In this document: one piece after another, positions 19,925 to 31,901 of the stretch | Numbering within the stretch: the stretch's first letter is position 1 | Layout of the letters: each line of letters begins with the position of its first letter | DNA from: Buddleja alternifolia | Taxonomy: Eukaryota > Streptophyta > Magnoliopsida > Lamiales > Scrophulariaceae | Direction: 5' to 3' | Assembly (NCBI GenBank): GCA_019426215.1 | Contig: CM033408.1 | Location: 24,965,953-25,029,952 of the forward strand | DNA: 64,000 bases | Program-made: the position numbers and the translations under genes | The notes under the pieces: generated by a model | The model's database searches: none | What the model was told of the DNA's origin: nothing | The model's input: the letters and a program-made list of their open reading frames with translations, nothing else

Positions 19925-20828
19925 TAGATTTCAAATGACAAGGTATAGGAGTGAATTTGAAATCCATTAGAAAATGACTTTTAAATCCACTCGGTCCAAA
20001 ATGGATTTAAAAACCATTCATTTAGAATTGGGGTCAAACAGCAAAGAATGGATTTGAGCTGGGGATTTGAAATCCCTAGACTTAAATCTATCAATCCAAA
20101 CACAACCTAAGTTTCAGCTGAAGTGTTGTATAAAATGTGGGTATGGAACAATTCTTATGAAAATCAATAGGCTAGGCACACCTTTAAAGATGCTATCTTT
20201 AAGGTATATATTTCTCCCACTATAGATGTAGATGGTTTCAAGAAATACACCTCTAGGATACAAAGCCTATTACCTAATTTCGCAAGGCTACACTCCTTCG
20301 AAATTCTTAAGAACAAAACTCGACTAAGTACCAAAAAAAAAAAAACTCAAAAAATATAAAAAGAAAGAGAGAAATATTTGATTCTCTTAGTATATTTTCG
20401 GCCAAACACATAGGAAGTATTTATAGACTTCCACAAGTATTTGAACCTATGTGTTTGGCCGAAAATACTTCCTATGTGTTTGGCCGAAAATACTTCCTAT
20501 ATTTTCCTGAGTACAAATATAAGTATAAAACTTAAAAATATAAGTATAAAACTTATCTCATAAGTATTTTCCTTATATATACGCACATAGTCACTTTTCT
20601 TAATAATATACATCTCTATATGTATGTACTTATGGTCACACTATAGAGAGTTCTCATACATAGTGGACACTTCAAGCATCTTTTCATGCTTAAGCCAAAA
20701 GGAATTCATCACAATATATATAAACACTTATACACATATAAGTTCATTTATACGTCAAGAATCTTCCAAATTCTCAAATCAAGGATTAGGCATATATCCA
20801 TATAAAACATAAATGATAAAATTCAACT
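19925..20828. other. Non-coding stretch with a hairpin repeat
   Basis: I see no gene. 19935-20110 carries inverted copies of a GGATTT...AAATCC pattern ending CCAAACACAACCTAA and may be a degraded miniature element. Around 20393-20500 a 25-bp unit (TTTTCGGCCAAACACATAGG and a few more bases) occurs once forward and twice inverted, so the strand could form a hairpin. An A12 run lies near 20335. Nothing else stands out. Confidence 0.5.
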
Positions 20829-23457
20829 ATGCCTTCCAAAATGGAGAAAGATGCCGGCGAACATAAAATTCACAAAATGGAGAAAGATGGACTAATCGGT
20901 CCATTGGGATTGGAACCCTATCCTACTTGTGAATCTTGTCTCAAAGGTAAGACGGCTAGATCCCCCTTCACAGGGACATTTGAAAGAGCCTCACAAATCT
21001 TAGGTTTAGTGCATACTGATGTTTGTGGACCCTTTGGAGAAATGGTCACTCATGACCATTCAAGATATGGTCTAGTGTACCTGATGAGGCATAAGTTTGA
21101 ATCCATTGAAAAGTTCAAGGAATTCAAGGCTTTAGCGGAAAATCAAACTGGTCAACATATAAAACTCTTTGATCGGATCGAGGAGGAGAATATATGAGCG
21201 ACGAGTTTGATGTATACCTTAGAGAGAATGGTATTGTATTACAGCTCACACTTCCAGCGACACCACAGTTAAATGGAGGAGCAGAGCGAAAGAATCAAAC
21301 CCTGTTAGACATGGTTCGTTCCATGCTCATCTACACTGACTTACCCATTTTACTGTGGGGTCATGCATTGTTTACAGCTGTACACATTTTAAATAGATGT
21401 CCATCCAAGCCCATTCCTAAGACTTCATATGAGATATGGAGAAATAGGAAACCAAGTCTTAATCACATCAAGATTTGGGGATGTCCGGCTTATACCGAGA
21501 AGACTAAAGTGGACAAGTTGGATGCTAGATCTATGAAAGGACATTTCGTTGGATATCTTGAGGATTCAATGGGATACCTCTTTTACCTGTACGATGATCA
21601 GAGGATCATTGTAGCTTTACAAGCTCACTTTCTTGAAGATGAGTTCATTCAAGAAAGAGGAGCGGGTAGAAAGATTGTTCTCAAAGAACAAAATGAAACT
21701 CTAATGGATAAATCTACACAGGAAGTGAGAACCGAACCTTCTGTAACACAACCACAACTGCGAGGGTCAAGTAGGATACCTCAACCGCCTGAGAGGTATG
21801 GATATCTAGTACAGAGGGAGCTGGATCTTCATTCTGTATTAGAGGAGGGTCATGGAGATGATCCCTCCACTTATGATCAAGTGATAGTGGATGTGGATGC
21901 TACTAGATGGCTTGAAGCTATGCAAACTGAGATCGATTCGATGCATGCCAGCCAAGTCTGGAAACTTGTGGATCGGCCTAATGATGTAAAACCAATTGGG
22001 TGCAAATGGATTTACAAGAGAAAGATTGGTGGTGATGGAAAGGTTGACACCTACAAAGTCAAGCTAGTGGCGAAAGGGTATAGTAAAAAAAAAGGAATTG
22101 ACTACCAAGAAACCTTTTCCCCAGTGGTTATGATCAAATCAATAAGGATTCTACTTGCAATTGCGGCACACCTAGACTATGAAATATGGCAAATGGATGT
22201 CAAAACTGCTTTCCTAAATAGATTCCTAGAGGAGGATATTATATGGAATAGTCTAAAGGTTTTTTATCCGAGGACCATATTCATAAGGTGTGTAAGCTTG
22301 AGAGGTTCATTTATGGACTCAAGCAAGCATCTCATAGATGGAATCTGCGTTTTGATGAGGTTGTCAAAGGATTTGACTTCATCAAAAATGAAGGCGAGCC
22401 ATGTGTTTACAAGAAGGTTAGTGGGAGCAAAATAACATTCCTTGTGTTATATGTAGATGACATATAACTCATAGGGAATGATATAGGAATGCTCACCACT
22501 GTTAAGAGGTGGCTTTCGAGTACTTTCTCCATGAAAGACTTGGGAGAGGCTACGTATATTCTAAGGATTCGAATCTACAGAGATCGAACAAATAGAATGG
22601 TAGGGCTCTCTCAAGGCCTTTACTTAGAAAAGGTCCTAAAGAGATACAGGATGGAGAATTCTAAGAAAGGGTTCCTACCAATGAGGCATGGGATACATCT
22701 CTCGAAATCTATGTGTCCTCAAAGTGAGGAAGATAGAAAAAAGATGAGCATTGTACCCTATGCATCTGCTGTGGGTAGCCTGATGAACATGATGTTGTGT
22801 ACTAGACTTGACATAGCTTATGCAGTAAGCGTTGTTAGTCGATTTCAGGCAAACCCTGGCAAGGAACATTGGATAGCTGTGAAGAATATCCTAAAGTATC
22901 TGAAGAGAACTAAGGATACGATTCTAATCTGTGGGAGTGGTAACCTGAGAATGGACGGGTACACTGACTCAGATTTTCAATCAGATGTCGATGATCGAAA
23001 ATCCACCTCAAGATTCGTATTCACCCTCAACAGTGGAGCGGTGTCTCGAAAAAGTTCCAAGCAAATCACAACTGCAGACTCCACGACAGAGGCTGAATAC
23101 ATAGCTGCCTCTGAGGCAGCTAAAGAGGTTGTTTGTCTTAGGAAGTTCATAGAAGAATTTCAACTGGTTCCACGCATAAAGCTCTCATTGCCACATTATT
23201 GTGACAACATCAGAGCAATAGCGCAAGCAAAGGAACCTAGGTCTCACAACAAGTCCAAACACATCGATAGGAGATATCACATCATAAGAGAGATCGTTGC
23301 ACGAGGAGAAATAGCTGTTCAGAAAATAGCCTCAACCGACAATGTCGCAGATCCATTGACCAAGCCATTAGCACAGGCGGTGTTAGAAAAACATCTGGAA
23401 GCGATGGGTATTAAATACCATAGCAAATGGCATTGGGTGCAAGTGGGAAATTGTTAG
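20829..23457 (+). pseudogene. Ty1/copia pol relic: integrase, reverse transcriptase, RNase H
   Basis: The relic begins abruptly at the integrase zinc-binding region (CESCLKGKTARSPF), so gag and protease are missing. The integrase core follows (GLVHTDVCGPF, DHSRYGLVYLMR), with an internal deletion after CGPF and a frameshift near 21185. FDVYLRENGIV and TPQLNGGAERKNQTLLDMVR continue the core. The reverse transcriptase shows GCKWIYKRKIGGDGKVD, QMDVKTAFL and, after a frameshift near 22240, LYVDDI followed by TAA at the catalytic YVDD block (about 22450-22470). RNase H keeps DGYTDSDFQSD and ADSTTEAEYIAASEA, and the end is NVADPLTKPL. Several lesions make it non-functional. The family resembles plant copia elements whose LTR starts right after AAGTGGGA. 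Confidence 0.9.
23441..23451 (+). other. Polypurine tract of the plus-strand copia relic
   Basis: AAGTGGGAAAT directly precedes the LTR start TGTTAGTGTG and is the expected plus-strand priming site. The pol reading frame runs through it and stops at the TAG inside the first LTR bases. Confidence 0.7.
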
Positions 23458-24473
23458 TGTGTATGCCATCAAATGCCATAAAGATGATAGATTTATAGGG
23501 CATTAACTTGTAACTAAATAATATGTTTTCATAATATAAGGCATTATTATGTTGTTTTCTTATAGGCATTTGTAAGGTTTTCATTTAACAATGTAAAGTC
23601 CTTGATAATAAGTCAAACATTCTACATCATATGGGTTAGGAAGAATGGCACTAGAAGAGTTTGATCCTTATTATCTAAATTTAGTTCGCAAGTCGAAGAA
23701 AGTATTGACTGTACATCAATACAGAATAAGGAGTTGTATGATGTAAGTTTTTGATGGAGAAAGTGCCAGTCAATCACTATTGGAATGGTAGTGGGAACTT
23801 ATATCATAGACATCTCAGTTGGACTGATATGTTCGAACATGACTCGCATCAGTTTTGTCACATGGGTTTTCACTCACTGACAGTTAATGACGGAAACCGA
23901 TAAGTTGTGATAGGTACGCGTGAACCTTAGACCTGAGCAATCAAGTTGAAGATGTACTTGTGACATCAAGTCTGTCATTAGAGCAATTAGATCCAATTCA
24001 CCCATTAGTGGGGTCGACCTCGAAATGCGACTTGATGGGCAAGTAGCAATCTTAATGGATTGGCAAAATAAGATTTATTCTCTCATAAGTGAATGGGCTA
24101 AATATCCTATGCAGTCATGAATGAATGAGGTCAAAAGTCTTTGGCCAAAGGATAAAGAGATACTCATGTTAGACATGAAGAGATGCTCAGTGATCTCGAT
24201 TCAATATGAGCTAAGCATATGGTCAAGTCATGTGAGTTTGACTAAACCATGACTCTCACTTGACTCGGATTTATGAATAAAAGGTTTATACTCGTACGGT
24301 ATTCACAGCGTATAAGGTTTGGAATGATCATATTCATTCGTTTTCAATTGGGATACGATGTGATCCACGGGTCTGGCTAGGTGTTACTCACATTCTCTTG
24401 GATTCCTCCCAATTGCCTTTTGAGACGAACTTAAAGAGTCGCGCTTAAAGGAATTGCAAAAGGGAAAATCATG
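23452..24473 (+). repeat. 3' LTR of the plus-strand copia relic (right end uncertain)
   Basis: The segment starts TGTTAGTGTGTATGCC after the polypurine tract and runs as non-coding DNA for about 1 kb. I could not fix its CA end; it lies somewhere between about 24470 and 24540. No 5' LTR was found, consistent with 5' truncation. An 18-bp direct repeat, TTGGATCTAGAACATTTA, occurs at about 24502 and 24539 near the likely end. Confidence 0.6.
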
Positions 24474-24539
24474 GAAGTTAATTTGAGAGAATTCTTGATA
24501 TTGGATCTAGAACATTTAGGTAAATAATTTAATTTATGT

Positions 24540-25128
24540 TGGATCTAGAACATTTATGATGGGAAAAAAACACAAAAAAAAAATCAAAAAAGGAGAGTAT
24601 GCAGAATAAAAAATAACACAAGGGGGTAATTAGCAAAAAAATTAACACAAGGGTGTTTGGCGCAGGTTTCGCTTATCACATGGGGATTTTATGCAATAAA
24701 CCCTATAAGAAATTATCAAAGTGACTAATTTGGAACCATCAGTAAATAAAATATTCGTGATTGCTAATTTTGAGCTCAAATTCAATTCAGTACTACCACT
24801 ATATATACCACATTCGATCATGTTTTCTATAGCAATCAGTAAACAAGAGGAGTTCGGGTTTATCGTGATTTGTTTGAATAGAATTACGTATTTATCGAGA
24901 GAGAAAGGCTTCGTAATATGTATATCTCCCATTTAATGCATCCTAAACGCGATACGTGAATTTGGTATACATTTTATAGTTAGTTGTGTACTTTTTTTCT
25001 ATTCCAATTGTTCTTTTTTGACAGGAATCGATGACTTGAAATATCTCATTTTTCTGAATAAAGAATGCACAATTCGCCACTTTGTAAGTAGAGTGTAATG
25101 TGGTATAGTTTTTCTTATATATGGTAAC
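24540..25128. other. No recognisable gene between the copia relic and the hAT element
   Basis: This AT-rich stretch has overlapping short ORFs on both strands (24642-24936 region), neither with a recognisable domain. A possible short exon, bounded by TTTTTTGACAG (about 25011-25021) and GTAAGTAG (about 25084), has splice-like edges but encodes nothing I recognise. It might belong to the 5' part of the APC11 transcript downstream, which is speculation. Confidence 0.3.
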
Positions 25129-25660
25129 TAAAGGTGTCAAACGAGCCCAACAAACCAAGCCGGCTTGGCTTGCGAAAAGCTTGGCTTATTTGCTAAGAGG
25201 GCCGGCTTGGCTTGTGAAGCAAACAATCCAAGCCGGCTTGGCTTGTGAATTAAACAAGCCAAGCCAAGCTTGTGAAAATACTTCACAAGCTTTTTTGGCT
25301 TGTGAAAAAAATTCACAAGCTTTTTTGGCTTGTTGAAGAATTTCGCAAGCCAAAAAAGCTTGCCAAGCCAAGCCTTTCACAAACCCAATTTTTTTTAATG
25401 TATTATGTATTTATTTTCTTTTGTTAAATTATTTATTTATATCACTTAATCTTTTCATATATTTATTTATTGTTGTTACTTATTTATTTATTTATTTAAA
25501 TTATTTTATCGAATACATCTTTTATTTGCTAATTTGAAAACTAATGACAATGCCAATATATATTTAAAGATGTTAAGTAAATAGATTTCATTAAGATGGA
25601 CAAATAAAGATAGTAAATACATTGTGTAAAATACATTTATGCTAGGAACATTATTAATTC

Positions 25661-27935
25661 TCAATTGTTCATAGCATCGATAAAATCGTTCGCAATATCT
25701 TGCGTTGAAAATACATCGTCATGTTGGTTTGCATCATTTAAGCGTTGATAATAGTCTTGAATATTGGCTTCTCGTGTCTCGTCGTCTTCATCGTCATCTT
25801 GTGTATCGTCGTCTTCATCGTCGACTACCATGTTGCCTTCATCGTCGCTTGATTCGTCATTCAAAAATGGTGGTGGTATAAATTTTCGACCTCGTCGAAT
25901 ATCTTGTTCTCTCCATGCTTGATCGAGCCAATCCTTATAGAGTATGCATACTCGCACCGTTTCTTTGGTCATTCTTGATCTTTTATTCGTGATTGTCCTC
26001 TCACCTGCACTAAAACAACTTTCCGAAGCAACTGTGGACATTTGACAAGTTAGTACATCACGAGCAATGGTAGACAAGATAGGATACCTTTTTTGTGAAT
26101 TTTTCCACCACCCTAATATATCATATTCTTCATTAGGATCAATCTCTTCGTTGTTATATTTACGAAGTTCACTACTAGGCCCACCTGGTGTAGTTGTTGA
26201 TTTTTTCATTGGACTCAAAAGACCTGTATATAAACATGGATCTCTTTTACTAGAACTCGTTGAGCTAGGACCATACGCATTTTGGTTAATGCCATTCGTG
26301 GTATACCAATCTATTAATGATGTGAACAAACTCTCACATTTCAATTTTTCGGCATCTATATCTACGTCTAAGTTATCAAAACATTCATAATATTGTTTAA
26401 TTAAAAATAATGTTCCTACCAATTTGCACCTTGGATCTAATATTGTTCCTAGAAGCGCTATGTTAGGTATAGTACTGAAATATTTAAGCCACTTCTTTTC
26501 CATACTTTGAATAATAGACGAAACGTTATCATCAGATCTATGTGTTTTAAACATTTTAGCAATATGGATCATATGACCAAATATGATGTTCGAAGTAGGA
26601 TAATAACAACCAGATAACCTTTTTGTAGCATTACGAAAAACTTCTAATAATGGAGCAATTACATAAATAACATCCCAATCTTCATCTAATATATATGCGC
26701 CGCCGTGTTCATCATTCATGTTATTATTACATAAATTATTTACTATCTTAGCATACAGATGAGCTTCAGTCAACATTTGATAGGTTGAATTCCATCTAAC
26801 AGGCATATCGAGATAAATCCTTTTTGTTTTTAAACGAGCATCAATGCACATTTTATTGAATTGTTGTGTTCTTCTAGTTGACGTGCAAATATGAGTTAGG
26901 CAAACTCTAATTTTTTTCTATATGTTTTTCTATTTTAGACAAACCATCTTTACAACAAAGATGCATAATATGACAAATACATCTAATATGAAAAAAGGCA
27001 CCACTTAAGATGGGATTTAAATACTTTTTCAAATAAGATATAGCATTAGTATTTTTAGTTGCATTATCTAAAGATATAAACATAATTTTTTCTGAAATTC
27101 CCCAATAATTACAACATTTATATATGGATTGTGCAATCATGTCTCCTGAATGAGGATGTTCAAGTTGTGCAAAATCAATAATTCTTTTTTGTAGGAAAAA
27201 ATCATTATCAATCCAATGTGCGGTTACACAAACATAATGAGTCGCCCCCCTACCCCGCCACATGTCAGAAGTTAGAGCAACTCTTGAGCCTAAGTCTTGA
27301 AGGATCACCTTTAAATGAACTACCTCTTGGTTAAACAAACTATTAGCATACTTCAAACATGTGTTTCATGATATACGTTTAAATTGTGGACAAATACATT
27401 GTTGTATAAATCGTTCAACCACAAGGTTTTCCGCAAATGAAAAGGGGAGTTCGGATTGAATGACTAATTGAGCAAGTCCTTTTCTCATAACTTCTTCATT
27501 ATAAACAAAAGTTTCAATGGTATGAGGTGAACTTAAGTCTATTTCCGGATTTCCCCTCCTCTCTAATAGTATGTTAAGCCATTCCGGATGGTATTTTTCT
27601 AAATGTCTTCTCATTTGAGATACCCCCCCCCCCCCATTTCGAAGAGTGTTTAAATTTTCGATGGGGGCACCACACACATACAAAATATTCATCATCAAAT
27701 CTTTTCATAAATGCCCAAACGTCGCTAGTATTTCCCCTTGATTTTTTCCCACTAGATGAAGTTTTGTGTTGTGGGGGGGTATTTTGAAAGTCGTACGGAT
27801 CTCAGGTATACTAAATAGTGGTGGGGATTGAAAACATTCGGGAGTGTCTTGGGGTCTTAAAAAATTTTGAGTATCGGTTCCCATTGCATTTTTACCCTTA
27901 CGCACACGAGAACTACTTTCACTATGAGGATTCAT
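25661..27935 (-). pseudogene. hAT transposase (BED finger, RNase H-like core, hAT dimerisation), frameshifted
   Basis: From an ATG at 27935 the reading passes a Ser/Arg-rich leader, then a BED-type zinc finger spread over two frames (SDVWAFMKRFDDEYF, CGAPIENLNT, MRRHLEKYHPEW). A frameshift near 27700 and a run of 13 C (about 27626-27638) disturb it. The core at 26907-27356 has SRVALTSDMWRGRG, HWIDNDFFLQKRIIDF and FISLDNATKNTNAI. The last frame (25661-26851) has MPVRWNSTYQMLTEAH, a DUF4413-like stretch, and the dimerisation block DILGWWKNSQKRYPILSTIA, then VASESCFSAGERTI. The order matches plant RICESLEEPER-type hAT transposases. At least three breaks make this a pseudogene. Confidence 0.9.
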
Positions 27936-28454
27936 TTTCTAGGAATTTGATACAAAATCACACAAATAACAATAACAATGAAATATGAAATTAACACACA
28001 ATTAACAATAAACAATAAAACACAAAAAATAAATGACAATATCAAAAATTTTGAATAAGTAAATGTTACCAATCACCGATATTACGGTAAACGTCCCACA
28101 AATCGAGGCTCTACAACTTTAATTTCGGAAGATGAATTACGCCTCCGCCAAAGTTGCAAAATCGAGACCACTTCAACTTCAATTTGGGAAGTATAATTAT
28201 GCTTCCCCCAATCGTAGAAAATAAAATAAAGTATATTTTAAATATATTTGAAGTAATCTTATATTTGTTGAACTAAATATAATGAATTATATGATTGATA
28301 TAAATATAAAGTGTATAAAATAAAGTTTGATAATATTGAAATATTTGTAAGAGATTGGAAGAGTTTGGTGTGAAAAACTTATACCAAATGTGATCTATTT
28401 ATAGGAAATTAAAAATAACCAAATAAATAATAAAAATTAAAAAAACAAAAAAAA

Positions 28455-28556
28455 TATATAAAATTCCGACCGCTGCATGCAACGGTCGGAATGTTCAAAC
28501 AGCCAGCACTATTGCTGGCCGTTTGAACATAATCAACGGTCAGCATTTGCTGACCG
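28455..28556. repeat. Three consecutive perfect or near-perfect hairpins
   Basis: Reading rightward: TTCCGACCG...CGGTCGGAA (9-bp stem), TGTTCAAACAGCCAGCA...TGCTGGCCGTTTGAACA (17-bp stem, one mismatch, 4-base loop), and CGGTCAGCA-TT-TGCTGACCG (9-bp stem, 2-base loop). They follow one another directly inside the hAT element. The third stem was the target of the nested element at 28557-29601. Confidence 0.85.
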
Positions 28557-29601
28557 CTATGATGCACGGATACGGATACGGGGATACGGGTACGATACGA
28601 TACGGGTACGAAATACGTGATTTTCCAAAATTTTAGGATACGATACGTCGAGGATACGGCAATATAGATATATTTTATAAACAATGTGTTTGATCATCCA
28701 TTTTGTTTTGACAACCTCCTAGATATCCACAAAATAACAATGTGTTACAAAAAATTGAAGCTTAATTTTGCAAACAAAGCTGCATTATACACAGCAAGTT
28801 TGGTTCTAACTTCCAAAGCATGAAAAAACTAAACAGAATAGGTGTGAAGTGTAAACTTTCTTAAATTGATTATTTTTATTCATAAACAAAAAATTAATGA
28901 AACTTTAATACTTTATTCTACTCAACCACCAAAAAAAATTATGCTACTCTCACTTTTACAATTACACCATCGAACAGCAAGTTAGCAATACAAAGCCACA
29001 ACCCACAACCCACAACTTACATTATTGCATAATAATATTATTAAATGTAGAAGAATTCATACGCAGGCTCAGCACAACAACAAAGTAGTTAATTTAATTT
29101 AATTGAAAATTGTAAACAAATCCCAAAACCCTAAATAACTTACTTGGAGAGTTTTTGAAGAAATTGAAGATGGAAGAAGTCTTAGAAGATGGAGTATTCG
29201 CAGTCTAGAGGACGAATCGCAGTCTATTGCAGTTTGGGTATCACGATTGAAGTCTTGCAGAGAAGAAGATGGATGAAGATGGAAGAGGGTTTCTCTCCTT
29301 TCGCGTCTCTGTTCTGCTTCTTCAGAATTTGGCTTTTGGGTTTTGGCTTTTGTTTTGAGTTTTCAATTTCATTTGTAAGATTTTAAGTTTTGACCCAAAA
29401 GTATTTTATAATATCAAAATATACCCCAACCGTATCCGATACTTCCCGGATACTTCAAATTTCCGTATCGGATGCCGTATCCTATTTTTTTAATTTTCGG
29501 ATACTTCAAAATCGCATCTGATACGTATCCGCCCCGTATCCGTATCCGGTACGAGTACGATACTGCACCGGGTCATTTTTAGGAGTATCCGTGCATCATA
29601 G
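28557..29601. mobile_element. hAT-like non-coding element, GATACG type, 1,045 bp
   Basis: Both ends carry a perfect 17-bp terminal inverted repeat, CTATGATGCACGGATAC, and are flanked by the exact 8-bp duplication GCTGACCG (28549-28556 and 29602-29609). Both subterminal regions are dense in GATACG/CGTATC motifs. The middle has no transposase. The 8-bp duplication and TIR style point to hAT; trans-mobilisation by another element is inferred. Confidence 0.9.
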
Positions 29602-29927
29602 GCTGACCGTTGAGGGCACACTCATTATTATATTTTTTTTATTTTTTATTTATTATATATATTATTATATTTATTATATTATAAAAAATGAAAAAAAGAA
29701 CAGGGCTTTTTCGGCCCGCGAGCCGAAAAAGCCCGGCTTGCTGGCGGGCCGAGCCGGCTCAGCCCGATGGACTAACAGGCCAAGCTTTTTTGGCTTGCAA
29801 GCCCAAAAAGCCAAGCTTTTTGGGCTTGCAAGCCTAACAAGCCAAGCCTAAAAAGCTTGGCTTTTTTAAGCTTGGCTTGTTAGGCTTGCCAAACTTTGGC
29901 TTTTGGCAAGCCAATTTTACACCTCTA

Positions 29928-30494
29928 GTTGGCATGTTTTGCACATTTATTTAAATTTATTTCTATTATAACATATCTGACTTTATATCTTTTGTTATTC
30001 TTTTTGGTCTGTTGAACAATAACTAGAGAAACGGTATAATCTGACTTAAGAACTTGCTTCTCAGACTAAATGTGAAAAGTACAGGTGTACAATATGTCTG
30101 TTTGCTAATCTTTGTCACTTCTACAGATCAATGTGTTATGTGGGTCGGGACCAAGAAAATAGTAAATCTCTCGAGAACTTTTCAGTGATTTCCTTGCTAG
30201 AAAAATATTGGAACTGCTTTTAAAGACAATATTGTATCAATTTAAAACATCTAACCCTTTATTTTCTTAACGTGTGCATAATCAGTTTGTCAATTGGTGA
30301 AGCTGTTTTGCTTAGAAAGTTATTTAGCATTTGAGTCCTGTGCTGAAACAGTTTTTCTTTAATCCAATCATTTGAAAATGTCACCAAACCCGATGAATAG
30401 AGTATGTTCTCGATCTTTTTTTTTATTATTATTGATACTCTGTTAGTTACAAATTTATTTAAATAGCTGAGAAATTTTCTTTTATAAATTTTAG
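29928..30494. other. Probable APC11 intron sequence; first exon not found
   Basis: T-rich sequence leads to the acceptor AAATTTTAG at 30494. I searched by eye upstream of it, on the plus strand, for a short exon encoding the family's basic N-terminus and did not find one. The hAT element to the left may lie within this intron. Confidence 0.4.
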
Positions 30495-31901
30495 GTGGCA
30501 TGCAGTTGCTTCGTGGACATGGGATGCTCAAGATGAAACCTGTGGCATATGTAGGATGGCTTTCGATGGTTGTTGCCCTAATTGTAAACTCCCTGGAGAT
30601 GATTGTCCTCTCAGTAAGCACATAAATTTTGCTTTATCTTTTGTTATTCTGACAGAGGCACAAACTTACTAATTTAAAGAAATCGGAGATGTTACCGATA
30701 TACAGAATTGACTTAACCATCTTAGTATCTCTTGGGCTCAAATACTGAAATAGAGTCTGAAATTTTCAAGCATTTTAGGACACAGAAAATATTATTGACA
30801 AATTGAAATTAACATTGATGCCCCGAGCAAGTTTTAGTTGTTAATACCCAAAACTCATAGCATCCAATTGGATGTCAATGTCTGTTCCCTTCAAAAGTCA
30901 AATAATTAGCTTTCCAGGTTATCCAATATGGAGCTTATTCTATCTGAAATAACTTGAAAAGTATAACTCCAATATTCTGTCCTCACAAATTTCTCTGTCT
31001 TGTTATCCATTCATGCTCATATTGGTGTTTATGTTTTGCTTTATCCTATTTGGATCCTTAATTAATTTTACGGTATCATCTGCTCCAGTACTTCATTTCA
31101 TCCTTTGTGTTCAGATTAACAGATACACTATGCTAGGAATATATGTAAATTATGTGTGTGTATATATATATATAGAGTGCAGATTTAGTAAAATATTTGA
31201 TTTAATTTGTTCCATTTAATCAGTTTTCTAAACGTTGCTTGATGGTTTCGCTTGATACCACTGAATGAACACTAAGATTATCAAGGAACATGTTGCATTC
31301 TATGGATGAAAATAGCAATTTGGAACACTTGAAAAGCCACACTTTCGTTCCTTTTTCTTCACTTTTTGTTGAATTTGTACTTTTCAGCCATAGCCTACAA
31401 GAACAGAACCTCATTGGAGCTCATATCTTCAATTTTACATGAGCTGGAATAGAAAATAACTGATGCTTCAAGCAAACTGTTGCCTAATCAGATATTACTT
31501 ACTATATAATGTTTGCCTCAAGCGTGCATTAGTAAAGTTTTATTAGCAGTTGATCGCTGCATCACAGAAGCTGTAGTCCTAGTATTCAAACTCCTCTTCC
31601 CAGCCATTTGATAATACTCTTTTTACTGTGAATTGGAGTTTTAAAGTTAATTTGAATGCCGCTTATGCCTGATATAACTTTCCTTATCACAATTGGAGAC
31701 GATGTTTGTTTTTATATGTCTAATATTGGTTTTCTTTACGAGGGGTCTATGAATTCATGTGTTCACTAACACTTTTACGTTGCAGTATGGGGTTCTTGTA
31801 ACCATGCTTTCCATCTTCACTGCATATTGAAGTGGGTGAACTCACAAACTCCTCAAGCACATTGCCCCATGTGCCGTAGAGAGTGGCAGTTCAAAGGCTA
31901 A
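30495..31901 (+). CDS. APC11: Anaphase-promoting complex subunit 11 (RING-H2 catalytic subunit), exons 2 and 3
   Basis: Exon 30495-30613 encodes WHAVASWTWDAQDETCGICR and on through CCPNCKLPGDDCPL; the donor GTAAGC follows. Exon 31786-31901 encodes IWGSCNHAFHLHCILKWVN and ends HCPMCRREWQFKG, then TAA. The codon split at the junction (A|TA) keeps the frame. The Cys and His ligands of the APC11-type RING-H2 finger are all visible. APC11 recruits the E2 and, with APC2, forms the catalytic core of the APC/C ubiquitin ligase that drives mitotic exit. The family is about 84 residues; about 78 are accounted for here. The missing part is the short first exon, expected to end in the first base pair of an Arg codon. 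The coding sequence looks functional, but a lost first exon cannot be excluded. Confidence 0.92.

Larger units (their letters stand above)
25129..29927 (-). mobile_element. hAT-superfamily DNA transposon, decayed, with a nested element
   Basis: The left end reads TAAAGGTGTCAAACG and the right end, reverse-complemented, TAGAGGTGTAAAATTGG, giving imperfect terminal inverted repeats. Both subterminal zones (25140-25380 and 29700-29910) are filled with AAGCCAAGC/GCTTGGCTT repeats. A broken hAT transposase lies between them on the minus strand. The flanking octamers (ATGGTAAC and GTTGGCAT) do not match, so the duplication has decayed or one edge is shifted. A second hAT-like element (28557-29601) is inserted near the right end. 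Confidence 0.8.

Noticed and set aside
19061..19967. Long minus-strand ORFs rich in His, Thr and Phe
   Set aside because: They are translations of the GTGTGTAAAA minisatellite; several overlapping frames show the same pattern and there is no domain.
24471..24492. ATGGAAGTTAATTTGAGAG as the missing first exon of APC11
   Set aside because: The encoded residues do not match the family N-terminus in length or sequence and it lies in LTR-like DNA.
24642..24936. 96-codon minus-strand ORF
   Set aside because: An ORF of similar length overlaps on the other strand, no domain is recognisable and there is no sign of a promoter.
25121..29935. 8-bp duplication of the large hAT element
   Set aside because: Flanking octamers ATGGTAAC and GTTGGCAT do not match; only the TIRs and subterminal repeats support the ends.
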